Part shown: piece after piece, positions 16,806 through 25,353 of the stretch
How positions within the stretch are numbered: position 1 is the first letter of the stretch
How the letters are laid out: every line of letters starts with the position of its first letter
Assembly (NCBI RefSeq): GCF_014873955.1
Contig: NZ_JADBED010000001.1
Location: 868,001 to 932,000, forward strand
DNA from: Nesterenkonia lutea
GTDB taxonomy: Bacteria; Actinomycetota; Actinomycetes; Actinomycetales; Micrococcaceae
Direction of reading: 5' to 3'
DNA: 64,000 nucleotides
Program-made: the position numbers and the translations under genes
The notes under the pieces: model-generated
Seen by the model: the letters and a program-made list of their open reading frames with translations, nothing else
Database searches by the model: none
What the model was told of the DNA's origin: nothing

Positions 16806-17665
16806 AACCTGTTGTTGCCCATACGGCTGGACGGTTCATGCGGGAGATGGTGCAACGCGCAGTGGCACGGGACTCCGCCGTGCCGGCCTTCGCCGTATAT
16901 GACTTCGGCACTGCCCAGGCGATCGTCGAGGCTTCCGAGAAGGTGGGGTCCGCCGTCATTCTGCTGGTGCCGCCCAAGGTCGCCGGCGGCATCGGAGGTC
17001 TCCGATTCATTCAGGCTCTCAGGTGTCTGGCCGACGATATCTCCACTGCCGTCTCAGTGCAGCTGGACCACGCGACCGACCTTTCGCTCATCGATTCCGC
17101 TGTGCGCGCCGGCGCCGACGCTGTGCTCGCTGACGGGTCACGTTTGTCTATGGAGGCCAACGCGGAGTTTGTGGCTCAAACTCGCGAGATCGTGGGCAAT
17201 GCGGTGACCCTGGAGGCAGAACTGGGCAACATCGCTGGCGATGAGGACATCGCCCTGCAATCCAGAGCATCACCTTTCACGGATGCTGGGGAAGTGGCGG
17301 ACTTTCTGAGGCTGAGTGGCGCAGACCTCCTGGCTGTCTCCGTCGGGAACGTGCACGGCCAGTACTCTGGGGAACCGAAACTCGGATGGGGCCGAATAGC
17401 GGAACTGAAGGTTGCCGCCGCAAACGTCCCTTTGGTGCTGCATGGGGCTTCTGGCCTGTCCGAACAGGACCTCGCCGCTGCGCCCGCGGCAGGGATAGGG
17501 AAGATCAATTTCAACACCGAGCTGCGCGTTGCTCTGTTCGACATGTTGCGGAGCGAAATAGACGGACATATCGACCGCGGGTTTGACATGGTCGGTCTCC
17601 AACGCGATTGGCATGACAAGGCCTCCGGGTTCGCCCTGGCGACCTTGCGGCGGTTGAGCCCGTAG
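16796..17665 (+). CDS. Class II (zinc) ketose-bisphosphate aldolase, FbaA/GatY/KbaY family
   Basis: 289 aa. It has the expected class II features: zinc ligand His in QLDHATD, VLADGSRLSMEAN, a Glu in EAELGNIAGDED, GNVHGQYSGEPKL, the phosphate-binding LHGASGL, and KINFNTELR. It overlaps the isomerase gene by 10 bp and is the last gene of the operon. By position it would cleave (or decarboxylate by a retro-aldol-like step) the phosphorylated product of the DUF1537 kinase, replacing the unrelated OtnC enzyme. That substrate assignment is inference; a housekeeping FBA role is unlikely given the context. Confidence 0.85.
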   Translation: MVVKPVVAHTAGRFMREMVQRAVARDSAVPAFAVYDFGTAQAIVEASEKVGSAVILLVPPKVAGGIGGLRFIQALRCLADDISTAVSVQLDHATDLSLIDSAVRAGADAVLADGSRLSMEANAEFVAQTREIVGNAVTLEAELGNIAGDEDIALQSRASPFTDAGEVADFLRLSGADLLAVSVGNVHGQYSGEPKLGWGRIAELKVAAANVPLVLHGASGLSEQDLAAAPAAGIGKINFNTELRVALFDMLRSEIDGHIDRGFDMVGLQRDWHDKASGFALATLRRLSP

Positions 17666-17744
17666 GTACCAACTGGCTCAGCAAGCTTCCAATGTATTGT
17701 CGCCCATGAAAAACCGCCCATGCGTGCTGCCTACGTGACCAGAG

Positions 17745-18212
17745 TCAGGCTGCGAGCTTCTCGCGAAGCCGGGCGACATGGCCGGTGGCCTTGACGTTGT
17801 ACTGGGCCAGCGTGACCGTCCCTGCCTCATCGAGCACGATGGTGGAACGGATCAGGCCCTCAACCACACGACCATAGTTCTTCTTCTCGCCCCACGCGCC
17901 GAAAGACTCGGCCACCGCGTGGTCCTCGTCTGAGAGAAGGGGGAAGCTCAGGGCCTGCTCGGCGGAGAACTTCTCCAGGTCCGACACGGGGTCAGGGGAG
18001 ATGCCCAGCACGGTGTATCCCGTCGCGGCCAGGGAGTCGAGCGAGTCCCGGAAATCGCAGGCCTGGGTGGTGCACCCTGGGGTGGAGGCCTTGGGATAGA
18101 AGTAGAGGATGACCTTCTGGCCCTGCAGCTGCTCGAGGCTCACGGCCTCCCCGCCGGCAGCGGGAAGGGTGAAGTTCGGTGCCGCGTCGCCGGGCTCTAG
18201 TCGGATGCTCAT
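17745..18212 (-). CDS. bcp: Thioredoxin-dependent thiol peroxidase, BCP/PrxQ type
   Basis: 155 aa. Cytoplasmic peroxiredoxin that reduces hydrogen peroxide and organic peroxides. The peroxidatic Cys47 is in ASTPGCTTQACDF, and the second Cys52, five residues later, is the usual PrxQ resolving cysteine. The ATG at 18212 follows AAAGGA. It marks the return to core-genome sequence after the catabolic block. Confidence 0.93.
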   Translation of the reverse strand: MSIRLEPGDAAPNFTLPAAGGEAVSLEQLQGQKVILYFYPKASTPGCTTQACDFRDSLDSLAATGYTVLGISPDPVSDLEKFSAEQALSFPLLSDEDHAVAESFGAWGEKKNYGRVVEGLIRSTIVLDEAGTVTLAQYNVKATGHVARLREKLAA

Positions 18213-18302
18213 CGAGGTCCTTTCAACGGATATGGCTGGTGCGCAGTTTTCAGCCTATCCGTAGAATGAGCACATCAGGCCCCTGCGGAAGTCGAGGCAC
18301 CC

Positions 18303-18842
18303 ATGGTCATCACCACCGAGCGAAGCCGACCGGAACAGCACCTCGTCGATGCTCTGCGTGCCAGTTTCGACGCCTCGGTGATGAACTTCGGCGCATACAA
18401 CATCCTCTGCACCATGGACCTGGAGGAGACTCCGGATGCGGCCGAGCCCGTTGCGGACCCCGCCGCGTACCCCGGGGAGCGGCCCGGGCCGCTGCTGCTC
18501 GTGGGCTATCGCCGCGAACCGGTGGAGATCGTGCTCTGCCCGGTGGACCTGGAGGAGGCGCTGGAGCGGGTTGCGGCCCTGCAGCGGGGTGAGACGCCGG
18601 CGGCCGCGACCCCTCTGATCCCCAAGCTGGTGAACCTCACCAATCTGGCGGGCATGGCCACCCAGGACAACATCGTGGAGCTGGCCCTCTCCACTGGCAG
18701 ACGGGTGAAGCTGGACCTGCACGGGCAGGTGCGATTCGAACAGTTCCCCGACATCGTGCTGCACCAGCGCAAGGACGTGGAGCACTTCTACGAGTTCATC
18801 GACTACTTCATGGACACGGTGGAGGACATGGACGCGGCCTGA
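18303..18842 (+). CDS. Uncharacterised 179-aa protein
   Basis: I do not recognise a named family. The protein is soluble and acidic, has no signal peptide or membrane segment, and ends in an aromatic/acidic helix (EHFYEFIDYFMDTVEDMD). Two hydrophobic strands, GPLLLVGYR and EIVLCPVDL, suggest a small alpha/beta domain. The codon pattern is typical of a real gene, and it lies alone between bcp (divergent) and tRNA-Lys (convergent). Confidence 0.75.
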   Translation: MVITTERSRPEQHLVDALRASFDASVMNFGAYNILCTMDLEETPDAAEPVADPAAYPGERPGPLLLVGYRREPVEIVLCPVDLEEALERVAALQRGETPAAATPLIPKLVNLTNLAGMATQDNIVELALSTGRRVKLDLHGQVRFEQFPDIVLHQRKDVEHFYEFIDYFMDTVEDMDAA

Positions 18843-18924
18843 GGCGCCGCAGGCGAGGCTGCAGGCGAGGCCTGGCGCAGGGCCGCGACGATTCGCATGA
18901 GAGTCCGCGCCGCGGCATGAAAAA

Positions 18925-18962
18925 GGCCGCCGGACCACGAGTGAACTCGTGATCCGGCGGCC
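18925..18962 (-). terminator. Rho-independent terminator of tRNA-Lys
   Basis: An 18-bp stem (18925-18942 with 18945-18962) with one A-C mismatch. On the minus strand the hairpin is followed by TTTTT, so it terminates leftward transcription from tRNA-Lys. It also faces the end of the 18303-18842 gene. Confidence 0.8.
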
Positions 18963-18993
18963 AGATTCAGATGCAGCGCCTGCTCGTGAAGAG

Positions 18994-19066
18994 TGGGCCC
19001 CTCGGGACTTGAACCCGAAACCTGCAGATTAAGAGTCTGATGCTCTACCAATTGAGCTAGAGGCCC
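18994..19066 (-). tRNA. tRNA-Lys(CTT), CCA not encoded
   Basis: 73 nt. Acceptor GGGCCTC pairs with GGGGCCC (one T-G wobble), the D-arm is GCTC-GAGC, the anticodon loop is CTCTTAA with anticodon CTT, and the T-arm is TCGGG-TTCAAGT-CCCGA. The first pair of the anticodon stem is a T-C mismatch, which is unusual. The bases after the discriminator A are CTC, so CCA is added after transcription. Confidence 0.93.
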
Positions 19067-19369
19067 TTGATCGCAGACGCTGCCATCATCATGCTGCCCG
19101 CATACTCAGCAGGGCAACGACATAGAACTCTAGCACCCGGTCAGCGGGCACGCCAATCGATATCCGGTGATCGTGGTCGCATACCTGATCGCATCCGTGG
19201 TCAGGTGGACAGCAGGGTCTCCTCGACGCCCAGGCGGGACCTGCGGGGCGCGGTGCCGGCCCGGATTCGTCGCCCAGGACCGCAGCACGGTACTGTATAG
19301 CGGTCCGCCATTGTCCCTGCAGACGTGTGCCGTGAGAACGGCAGGCCGAGGCAGGAACGGTCGGGAGTT
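19067..19369. other. 303-bp gap between tRNA-Lys and tRNA-Pro
   Basis: No open frame here has coding character. TACTGT/TATAGC near 19291-19299 could be the -10 region of tRNA-Pro, but the spacing to the tRNA (about 70 nt) and the absence of a -35 leave this open. Nothing else is visible. Confidence 0.4.
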
Positions 19370-19443
19370 CGGGGTGTAGCTCAGCTTGGTAGAGCGCGCG
19401 CTTTGGGAGCGTGAGGCCGCAGGTTCAAATCCTGTCACCCCGA
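19370..19443 (+). tRNA. tRNA-Pro(TGG), CCA not encoded
   Basis: 74 nt. CGGGGTG pairs with CACCCCG, the D-arm is GCTC-GAGC, the anticodon arm is CGCGC-TTTGGGA-GCGTG (anticodon TGG, one G-T pair), and the T-arm is GCAGG-TTCAAAT-CCTGT. It lies 40 bp upstream of tig on the same strand, so read-through into tig is possible. Confidence 0.95.
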
Positions 19444-19483
19444 CGGCAAACGATTCATCAGTCAGCTATCAGGAGCCCCACAC

Positions 19484-20887
19484 GTGGTCAAGAGCACCGT
19501 AGAAAATCTGAACCCGACCCGCGTCAAGCTCACCGTCGAGGTGACTTCCGAGGAGCTTGAACCCAAGATCAAGGCCGCCTATAAGAGCATCGCCGAGCAG
19601 GTTCAGGTCCCCGGCTTCCGCAAGGGCAAGGTGCCGGCTCCGATCATCGACCAGCGCGTCGGTCGGGAGTACGTCGTCCAGCAGGCCATCAATGACGGCC
19701 TGAACGACTTCTACCAGCAGGGTCTGGCCGAGGCCGAGCTCTCCCCGCTGTCCCGCCCCGAGGTGGAGATCGACGAGATCCCCGACGTCAAGACCAATGA
19801 GGGCGTCCTGAAGTTCTCCGGCGAGCTGGACATCAAGCCGGTCATCGAGCTGCCGGACTACTCTGGCCTCGAGGTCGAGGTGGAGCCCCGTTCCGCCGAC
19901 GACGCCGCCGTGCAGGAACAGCTCGACGAGCTGCGCAGCCGCTTCGGCACCCTCAAGGACGTCGAGCGGCCCGCGGCCACCGACGACTTCGTCACGATCG
20001 ACCTGATCGCCAAGGTCGGAGACGAAGAGGTGGACACCGCCTCCGGTCTGTCCTACCAGGTCGGCGCGGGCACCATGCTGGAGGGCATCGATGAGGCCCT
20101 CGAGGGTCTCTCTGCCGGCGAGGATGCCACCTTTGAGACCACGCTGGCCGGCGGCGAGCACTCCGGCGAGACGGCTTCGGTCAAGGTGACGCTGCAGGCG
20201 GTCAAGGAGCGCGAGCTTCCCGAGGCCGACGACGAGTTCGCACAGCTGGCCTCCGAGTTCGACACCATCGAGGAGCTGCGCGCCGACCTGACCTCCAAGG
20301 CCGAGGAGAACCTCGTCGTGGAGCAGGGTGTCGAAGCCCGGGACAAGGTGCTCGAGAAGCTCATGGAGCTCATCGAGGTCCCGGTGCCCGAGTCCGTGGT
20401 GGCCGAGCAGGTCGAGCAGCACTTCACCTCGCAGAACCACGAGGCCGGTGACGATCACGACACCGAGGAGCACCGCGAGGAGATCTCCAAGCAGACCGCC
20501 GACGCCTTCCGCAACGAGCTCGTCCTGGACGAGATCGCGCAGAAGGAAGAGATCGGTGTCGAGCAGAGCGAGGTCATCGAGTACATTGTCTCCACCGCCT
20601 CGCAGTACGGCATGGAGCCGAACCAGTTCGCCCAGATGCTGGACCAGGCCGGCCAGGTTCCCATGATCATGGGCGAGGTTCGCCGTCGGAAGGCTCTGGC
20701 CAAGGTGCTGGAGCTCGCCGTCGTCAAGGACACCGAGGGCAACACCGTCGACCTGACCGACTTCGTGACCCCTGCCGGGGATGAGGACGAGGCTGAGGCC
20801 GCCGAGCCGGTCGCGTCGGAGAGTCCCGAGGTCGACGAGTCGGAGAGTGCCGAGGTCGAGGAGACGCAGGACACCAAGCAGAACTGA
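19484..20887 (+). CDS. tig: Trigger factor, ribosome-associated chaperone
   Basis: 467 aa. Binds nascent chains at the ribosome exit. The N-terminal ribosome-binding domain contains the signature [12 protein letters not shown]. The FKBP-type prolyl isomerase domain follows ([19 protein letters not shown] and the next strands), then the helical chaperone arms. A long Glu/Asp-rich tail of about 40 residues is common in actinobacterial trigger factors. The GTG start follows AGGAG. tig heads the proteostasis cluster, and a strong terminator separates it from clpP1. Confidence 0.95.
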   Translation: MVKSTVENLNPTRVKLTVEVTSEELEPKIKAAYKSIAEQVQVPGFRKGKVPAPIIDQRVGREYVVQQAINDGLNDFYQQGLAEAELSPLSRPEVEIDEIPDVKTNEGVLKFSGELDIKPVIELPDYSGLEVEVEPRSADDAAVQEQLDELRSRFGTLKDVERPAATDDFVTIDLIAKVGDEEVDTASGLSYQVGAGTMLEGIDEALEGLSAGEDATFETTLAGGEHSGETASVKVTLQAVKERELPEADDEFAQLASEFDTIEELRADLTSKAEENLVVEQGVEARDKVLEKLMELIEVPVPESVVAEQVEQHFTSQNHEAGDDHDTEEHREEISKQTADAFRNELVLDEIAQKEEIGVEQSEVIEYIVSTASQYGMEPNQFAQMLDQAGQVPMIMGEVRRRKALAKVLELAVVKDTEGNTVDLTDFVTPAGDEDEAEAAEPVASESPEVDESESAEVEETQDTKQN

Positions 20888-20904
20888 CGCCCGCGCGTCC
20901 CGGG

Positions 20905-20936
20905 AGAAGGGCCTCACCGTCAGGTGGGGCCCTTCT
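20905..20936 (+). terminator. Terminator of tig
   Basis: A 14-bp stem with one U-G pair (20905-20918 with 20923-20936) and a GTCA loop. The 3' arm ends in CCCTTCTT. It separates tig from clpP1P2. Confidence 0.8.
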
Positions 20937-20972
20937 TGCGCATGCTGACGTTCCCTTCAGGTTCAAACCGTG

Positions 20973-20983
20973 TGCCAACAGCG
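20973..20983 (+). promoter_or_regulatory. Weak ClgR-box candidate upstream of clpP1
   Basis: TGC-N5-GCG followed by AAC resembles the CGC-N5-GCG core bound by the actinobacterial Clp activator ClgR, with one mismatch in the first triplet. It lies 107 bp before the clpP1 start. No clgR gene is in the window, and the match is short. Confidence 0.25.
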
Positions 20984-21089
20984 AACGTCCCGCGCCAGGG
21001 GCTCGCGCCCCACAGCACAACCAGTAATGTTCTCGACGAAGGCACTGCCAGTGCCGACCCAGCTTGACCCACCAGTGGAGGATGAGTCC

Positions 21090-21698
21090 ATGACCCAGAA
21101 CCTGCCGAGCATGTCCACCGTGGACCCCGCGTCCCGCGATGACTACATCTACAACCGCCTGCTCAAAGAACGGATCATCTGGCTCGGTTCAGAGGTCCGC
21201 GACGACAACGCCAACACCATCTGCTCCCAGATGCTCCTGCTCTCCGCCGAGGACCCCGAGCGGGACATCACTCTCTACATCAACTCACCGGGCGGATCCG
21301 TCACCGCCGGCATGGCCATCTACGACACGATGAAGTTCATTCCGAACGACGTCGTCACCGTGGCCACCGGTCTGGCCGCCTCGATGGGACAGTTCCTGCT
21401 GTCCTCAGGCACCCCCGGCAAGCGCTTCGCGACCCCCCACGCCCGCATCCTGATGCATCAGCCCTCAGGAGGCATCGGCGGCACCGAGTCAGACGTCCGG
21501 ATCCAGGCCCAGCTGATCCAGCACATGAAGCAGGTCATGGCGGAGCTGACCGCTGAACAGACCGGTCAGAGCCTCGAGACCATCCTTCGGGACAACGCCC
21601 GTGACAAGTGGTTCACAGCGGAGGACGGACTCGAATACGGCTTCTTCGACAAGATCGCCAAGCGGTCTTCCACCGTCTCCGGCGGCGGAGGCATCTGA
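21090..21698 (+). CDS. clpP: ATP-dependent Clp protease proteolytic subunit (first of two)
   Basis: 202 aa. Serine protease subunit of the ClpP barrel. Catalytic Ser98 is in GLAASMG, His123 in MHQPSGG, and the Asp follows further on. The start is the ATG at 21090 because GGAGGA precedes it at 7-8 nt; the frame continues upstream for 40 codons without support. In actinobacteria ClpP1 and ClpP2 form a mixed tetradecamer that degrades substrates delivered by ClpX or ClpC1. clpP2 follows after 66 bp. Confidence 0.95.
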   Translation: MTQNLPSMSTVDPASRDDYIYNRLLKERIIWLGSEVRDDNANTICSQMLLLSAEDPERDITLYINSPGGSVTAGMAIYDTMKFIPNDVVTVATGLAASMGQFLLSSGTPGKRFATPHARILMHQPSGGIGGTESDVRIQAQLIQHMKQVMAELTAEQTGQSLETILRDNARDKWFTAEDGLEYGFFDKIAKRSSTVSGGGGI

Positions 21699-21764
21699 TC
21701 CCAGCGTGGGAGAAGACCACCGTCTGCCAGCGTTTCGCACCAGGACCACAGGAGCACATCTGAC

Positions 21765-22433
21765 ATGAACCCCTTTGACAATTCGGCACCCGCCCTCCCG
21801 GCTGCACGGCCCAGCGCGCCCAGCATGCCGGACTCCCGATACATCCTGCCCTCCTTCGAGGAGCGCACCCCTTACGGATTCAAGCGCCAGGACCCCTATG
21901 CGAAGCTCTTCGAGGATCGCATCGTCTTCCTGGGAAGCCAGGTGGACGACGCCTCGGCCGATGACATCATGGCGCAGCTGCTGGTGCTGGAGTCCATGGA
22001 CTCGGAGCGGGACATCACCCTCTACATCAACTCCCCGGGCGGCTCCTTCACCGCGATGACCGCCATCTACGACACGATGCAGTTCATCCGTCCGCATGTG
22101 CAGACGGTCTGCCTGGGCCAGGCGGCCTCCGCCGCCGCGGTCCTGCTCGCCGCCGGCACCCCGGGCAAGCGTCTGGCGCTGCCGAACGCGCGCGTGCTGA
22201 TCCACCAGCCCGCCGTGGGCGGCACGCAGGGCACCGCCACCGACCTGCAGATCCAGGCCGACGAGGTGCGCCGCATCCGCACCTGGATGGAAGAGGTGCT
22301 TGCGGATCTCACCAAGAAGTCCAAGGACGAGATCGCCGAGGACATCGACCGGGACAAGTTCCTCTCCGCCGCAGGTGCTAAGGACTACGGACTGGTGGAC
22401 GAGGTTCTCGCCTCCCGCAAGCTTCCGGTCTGA
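21765..22433 (+). CDS. clpP: ATP-dependent Clp protease proteolytic subunit (second of two)
   Basis: 222 aa. Second ClpP paralogue, with catalytic Ser122 in GQAAS and His147 in LIHQPAVGG. It has a longer N-terminal extension (about 25 residues, Pro/Ala/Ser-rich), which may be processed as in other actinobacterial ClpP proteins. It is co-directional with clpP1 and clpX and most likely in the same operon as clpP1. Confidence 0.95.
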   Translation: MNPFDNSAPALPAARPSAPSMPDSRYILPSFEERTPYGFKRQDPYAKLFEDRIVFLGSQVDDASADDIMAQLLVLESMDSERDITLYINSPGGSFTAMTAIYDTMQFIRPHVQTVCLGQAASAAAVLLAAGTPGKRLALPNARVLIHQPAVGGTQGTATDLQIQADEVRRIRTWMEEVLADLTKKSKDEIAEDIDRDKFLSAAGAKDYGLVDEVLASRKLPV

Positions 22434-22524
22434 CCCGGCTGGGCCGGGGGAGGACTCCGGTCCACTGCGTCCCAGCCAGAGATGGCAGCTCCAGCGACGC
22501 GCAGCAACGACATATATGACTCGC

Positions 22525-22553
22525 TCGGGGACGTTCTTCACGGACGTCCCCGA
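22525..22553 (+). promoter_or_regulatory. Perfect 10-bp hairpin in the clpP2-clpX gap
   Basis: Stem TCGGGGACGT (22525-22534) with ACGTCCCCGA (22544-22553) and a 9-nt loop, 67 bp before the clpX start. No T-run follows, so it may be an attenuator, a partial terminator of clpP2 or an RNA processing site rather than a full terminator. Confidence 0.4.
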
Positions 22554-22620
22554 CCGTGTCATTGGCCTGACGTACCCTTGGTACGAACCGCCAACCAGTT
22601 CTTGAGGGGATTGCACATTC

Positions 22621-23913
22621 ATGGCACGCATAGGTGAGAGCGCAGATCTGCTCAAGTGCTCGTTCTGCGGCAAGAGCCAGAAACAGGTCCGGTACAAGCT
22701 GATCGCCGGACCCGGCGTCTACATCTGCGACGAATGCATCGAGCTGTGCAACGAGATCATCGAGGAGTACCTCAACGAGGTGCAGGAGCCCGACGATTTC
22801 GAGCTGCCCAAGCCGCGGGAGATCTACGCCTTCCTCGACGAGTACGTGATCGGCCAGGACAAGGCGAAGCGCACCCTCTCGGTGGCGGTGCACAATCACT
22901 ATAAGCGCATCCAGGCCACCGGATCCGCGAAGAAGACCACCTCCCTGGAGAAGGGTCCGCTGGACGACGTCGAGATCGGCAAGTCCAACATCATGATGGT
23001 CGGGCCCACAGGCTCCGGGAAGACCTACCTGGCGCAGTCCCTGGCCCGGAAACTGCAGGTCCCCTTCATCGTCGCTGACGCGACCAGCCTCACCGAGGCC
23101 GGATATGTCGGCGAAGACGTGGAGAACATCCTGCTCAAGCTCATCCAGGCTGCCGACGGTGACGTCAAGAAGGCTGAACAGGGCATCATCTACATCGATG
23201 AGATCGACAAGATCTCACGCAAGTCCGAGAACCCCTCGATCACGCGCGACGTCTCGGGTGAGGGCGTCCAGCAGGCCCTGCTGAAGATCCTCGAGGGCAC
23301 CGTGGCCTCGGTGGCTCCGCAGGGCGGGCGCAAGCATCCCCAGCAGGAGTTCATCCAGATCGACACCTCGAACATCTTGTTCATCGTGGCAGGAGCCTTC
23401 GCCGGCCTGGAGGAGCTCATCGAATCCCGCGCAGGTCGTAAGGGGATCGGTTTCGGCGCCCCGCTGTCGACGATCACCAAGAGCGAGGCCAGCTACGCTG
23501 ACGTCGAACCGGAGGACCTGCACAAGTTCGGGCTCATTCCCGAGCTCATCGGTCGCCTCCCGGTGATCGCGACGGTCGAGCAGCTCGACGCCGCCGCGCT
23601 CACCGACATCCTCACCAAGCCCCGCAACGCGCTGGTGAAGCAGTACCAGAAGATCTTCGCCATCGACGGGATCGAGCTGGAGTTCACCCCCGAATCCCTC
23701 GGAGCCGTGGTGGAGCAGGCCGAGCTGCGCGGCACAGGGGCGCGCGGTCTGCGCTCGATCCTGGAGAACGTGCTCGCGCCGGTGATGTTCGAACTGCCCT
23801 CACGCGATGACATCGCCACGGTGACCGTCACCGAGGCCGTGGTGCGCGAAGGTGCCGAAGCTGAGCTGATCACCCTCTCCGAGGCGAAGAAGTTCCGCAA
23901 GAAGTCCGCCTGA
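22621..23913 (+). CDS. clpX: ATP-dependent Clp protease ATP-binding subunit ClpX
   Basis: 430 aa, normal length. Unfoldase that recognises substrates and feeds ClpP. The N-terminal zinc-binding domain uses C13/C16 and C36/C39. Walker A is GPTGSGKT (128-135), Walker B is IIYIDEIDK, and the [11 protein letters not shown] sensor block and pore loop region follow. It lies 187 bp downstream of clpP2, with a hairpin between them, so it may have its own promoter. Confidence 0.97.
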   Translation: MARIGESADLLKCSFCGKSQKQVRYKLIAGPGVYICDECIELCNEIIEEYLNEVQEPDDFELPKPREIYAFLDEYVIGQDKAKRTLSVAVHNHYKRIQATGSAKKTTSLEKGPLDDVEIGKSNIMMVGPTGSGKTYLAQSLARKLQVPFIVADATSLTEAGYVGEDVENILLKLIQAADGDVKKAEQGIIYIDEIDKISRKSENPSITRDVSGEGVQQALLKILEGTVASVAPQGGRKHPQQEFIQIDTSNILFIVAGAFAGLEELIESRAGRKGIGFGAPLSTITKSEASYADVEPEDLHKFGLIPELIGRLPVIATVEQLDAAALTDILTKPRNALVKQYQKIFAIDGIELEFTPESLGAVVEQAELRGTGARGLRSILENVLAPVMFELPSRDDIATVTVTEAVVREGAEAELITLSEAKKFRKKSA

Positions 23914-24042
23914 CCCACCCAACCCTTTAACAGCCTGTCTATTTCCTGGACGCGACCTCGGGTGTAGTCTCAGTCACACGTAGTGGCTCAGGCCACATCC
24001 AGTGACCGGGCTTCACGCCGGGTGGCGAGAGGTGGAAGTTTC

Positions 24043-25353
24043 ATGGGCGGTTCCCAAGGCACCCCGCGCAGGGGACGGCCGGCACGAGCAGCGGGCGCCG
24101 CACTCGCGGCCGCCATCCTGCTGAGCGGTTGTTCGGACGGTGAGGACGTTCCCGTCCTGACCTGGTACATCAATCCGGACGACGGCGGACAGGCGAACCT
24201 CGCGCAGCTCTGCACCGAGGAGTCCGAGGGCGCCTACGAGATACAGACCTCGTTGCTTCCTGCCGACGCTCCTTCCCAGCGGGAGCAGCTCGCGCGCCGT
24301 CTGGCCGCGAACGACGACTCGCTGGACATCATGTCGTTGGACCCGCCCTTCATCCCTGAGCTGGCGGAGCCGGGATTCCTTGCACCCGTCCCGGAGGACG
24401 TCGGCGAACGCACCACCGAGGACACCCTCGAGGGTGCCCTTGCCGGTGCCATGTGGGATGACGAGCTCGTGGCGGTTCCGTTCTGGGCCAACACGCAGCT
24501 GCTCTGGTACCGCGAGTCCGTGGTCGAGGAGGCGGGTCTTGATATGGACGAGCCGGTCACCTGGGACCAGGTCATCGAGACCGCTCTGGAGCAGGACAAG
24601 CTCCTCGGAGTCCAGGGCACTCGGGCCGAGTCCATGACGGTCTGGCTCAATGCGCTGGTCGAGTCCCAGGACCAGTCGATCCTGGAGAACCCCGAGGCGC
24701 CCGCTGCGGAGCTGGAGACCAATCTGGACACCGAGCCTGGAGTGCGGGCCTCGGAGATCATCTCGGAGATCGGGTCCGAGGGCCTTGCGGGGCCGGGCGT
24801 CGCCTCGATGGACGAGAACCAATCGATGCTGCTCTTCCAGCGGGACGAGGGCTCCTTCATGGTGAACTGGCCCTTCGTCTGGGCGGCGACGAAGGCCGCC
24901 GCGGACGAGGGTGCGGTGGATGAGGAGCTCGTGGATGACATCGGCTGGGCCCAGTACCCCCGGGTCGATGAGGACACCCCCTCAGCGCCGCCGCTGGGCG
25001 GCATCAACCTCGCCGTGGGCGCCGATTCCGAGAATCAGGAGCTGGCCTTCGAGGCCATCGAGTGCATCGTGCAGCCGGAGAACCAGACCGAGTACTTCAT
25101 CACCAACGGCAACCCTCCGTCCTCGGAGGCCGCCTATGACGATCCGACGCTCGAAGACGAGTATCCGATGGCCGACGCCATCCGTGAGGCGCTGGAGAAC
25201 GCGGCCCCGCGGCCGCAGACGCCCTTCTACAACGAGATCTCCATCGCGATTCAGCAGGAGTACACACCCATCGCGGGGGTCAGCGCCGAGCGGACTCCCA
25301 CGCAGACCGATTCCTTCATCGTTGAAGTGCTCAGAGGGGAGCGCCTCCTGTGA
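24043..25353 (+). CDS. Sugar ABC transporter substrate-binding lipoprotein (LpqY/ThuE-like)
   Basis: 436 aa. Family 1 sugar-binding protein. The lipobox LLSGC gives Cys30, so it is membrane-anchored outside the cell. The ATG at 24043 is chosen because GAGGTGGA precedes it; the open frame extends 20 codons upstream to a GTG without a ribosome-binding site. The mature part (SLDPPFIPELAEPGFLAPV, MLLFQRDEGSFMVNWPFVWA) matches trehalose/maltose-type receptors. It is the first gene of a four-gene importer overlapping the permease by 4 bp. Confidence 0.88.
   Translation: MGGSQGTPRRGRPARAAGAALAAAILLSGCSDGEDVPVLTWYINPDDGGQANLAQLCTEESEGAYEIQTSLLPADAPSQREQLARRLAANDDSLDIMSLDPPFIPELAEPGFLAPVPEDVGERTTEDTLEGALAGAMWDDELVAVPFWANTQLLWYRESVVEEAGLDMDEPVTWDQVIETALEQDKLLGVQGTRAESMTVWLNALVESQDQSILENPEAPAAELETNLDTEPGVRASEIISEIGSEGLAGPGVASMDENQSMLLFQRDEGSFMVNWPFVWAATKAAADEGAVDEELVDDIGWAQYPRVDEDTPSAPPLGGINLAVGADSENQELAFEAIECIVQPENQTEYFITNGNPPSSEAAYDDPTLEDEYPMADAIREALENAAPRPQTPFYNEISIAIQQEYTPIAGVSAERTPTQTDSFIVEVLRGERLL

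Noticed and set aside
16796..17665. Aldolase read as OtnC or as housekeeping fructose-bisphosphate aldolase
   Set aside because: OtnC belongs to the AraD-like class II aldolase/adducin fold, whereas this is the TIM-barrel FBA/GatY family; its place in a TRAP/acid-sugar kinase operon argues against a glycolytic role.
19469..20917. A 482-codon open frame antisense to trigger factor
   Set aside because: It mirrors tig codon by codon, is built of Leu/Gly/Val/Asp repeats typical of the complement of a high-GC gene, and matches no family.
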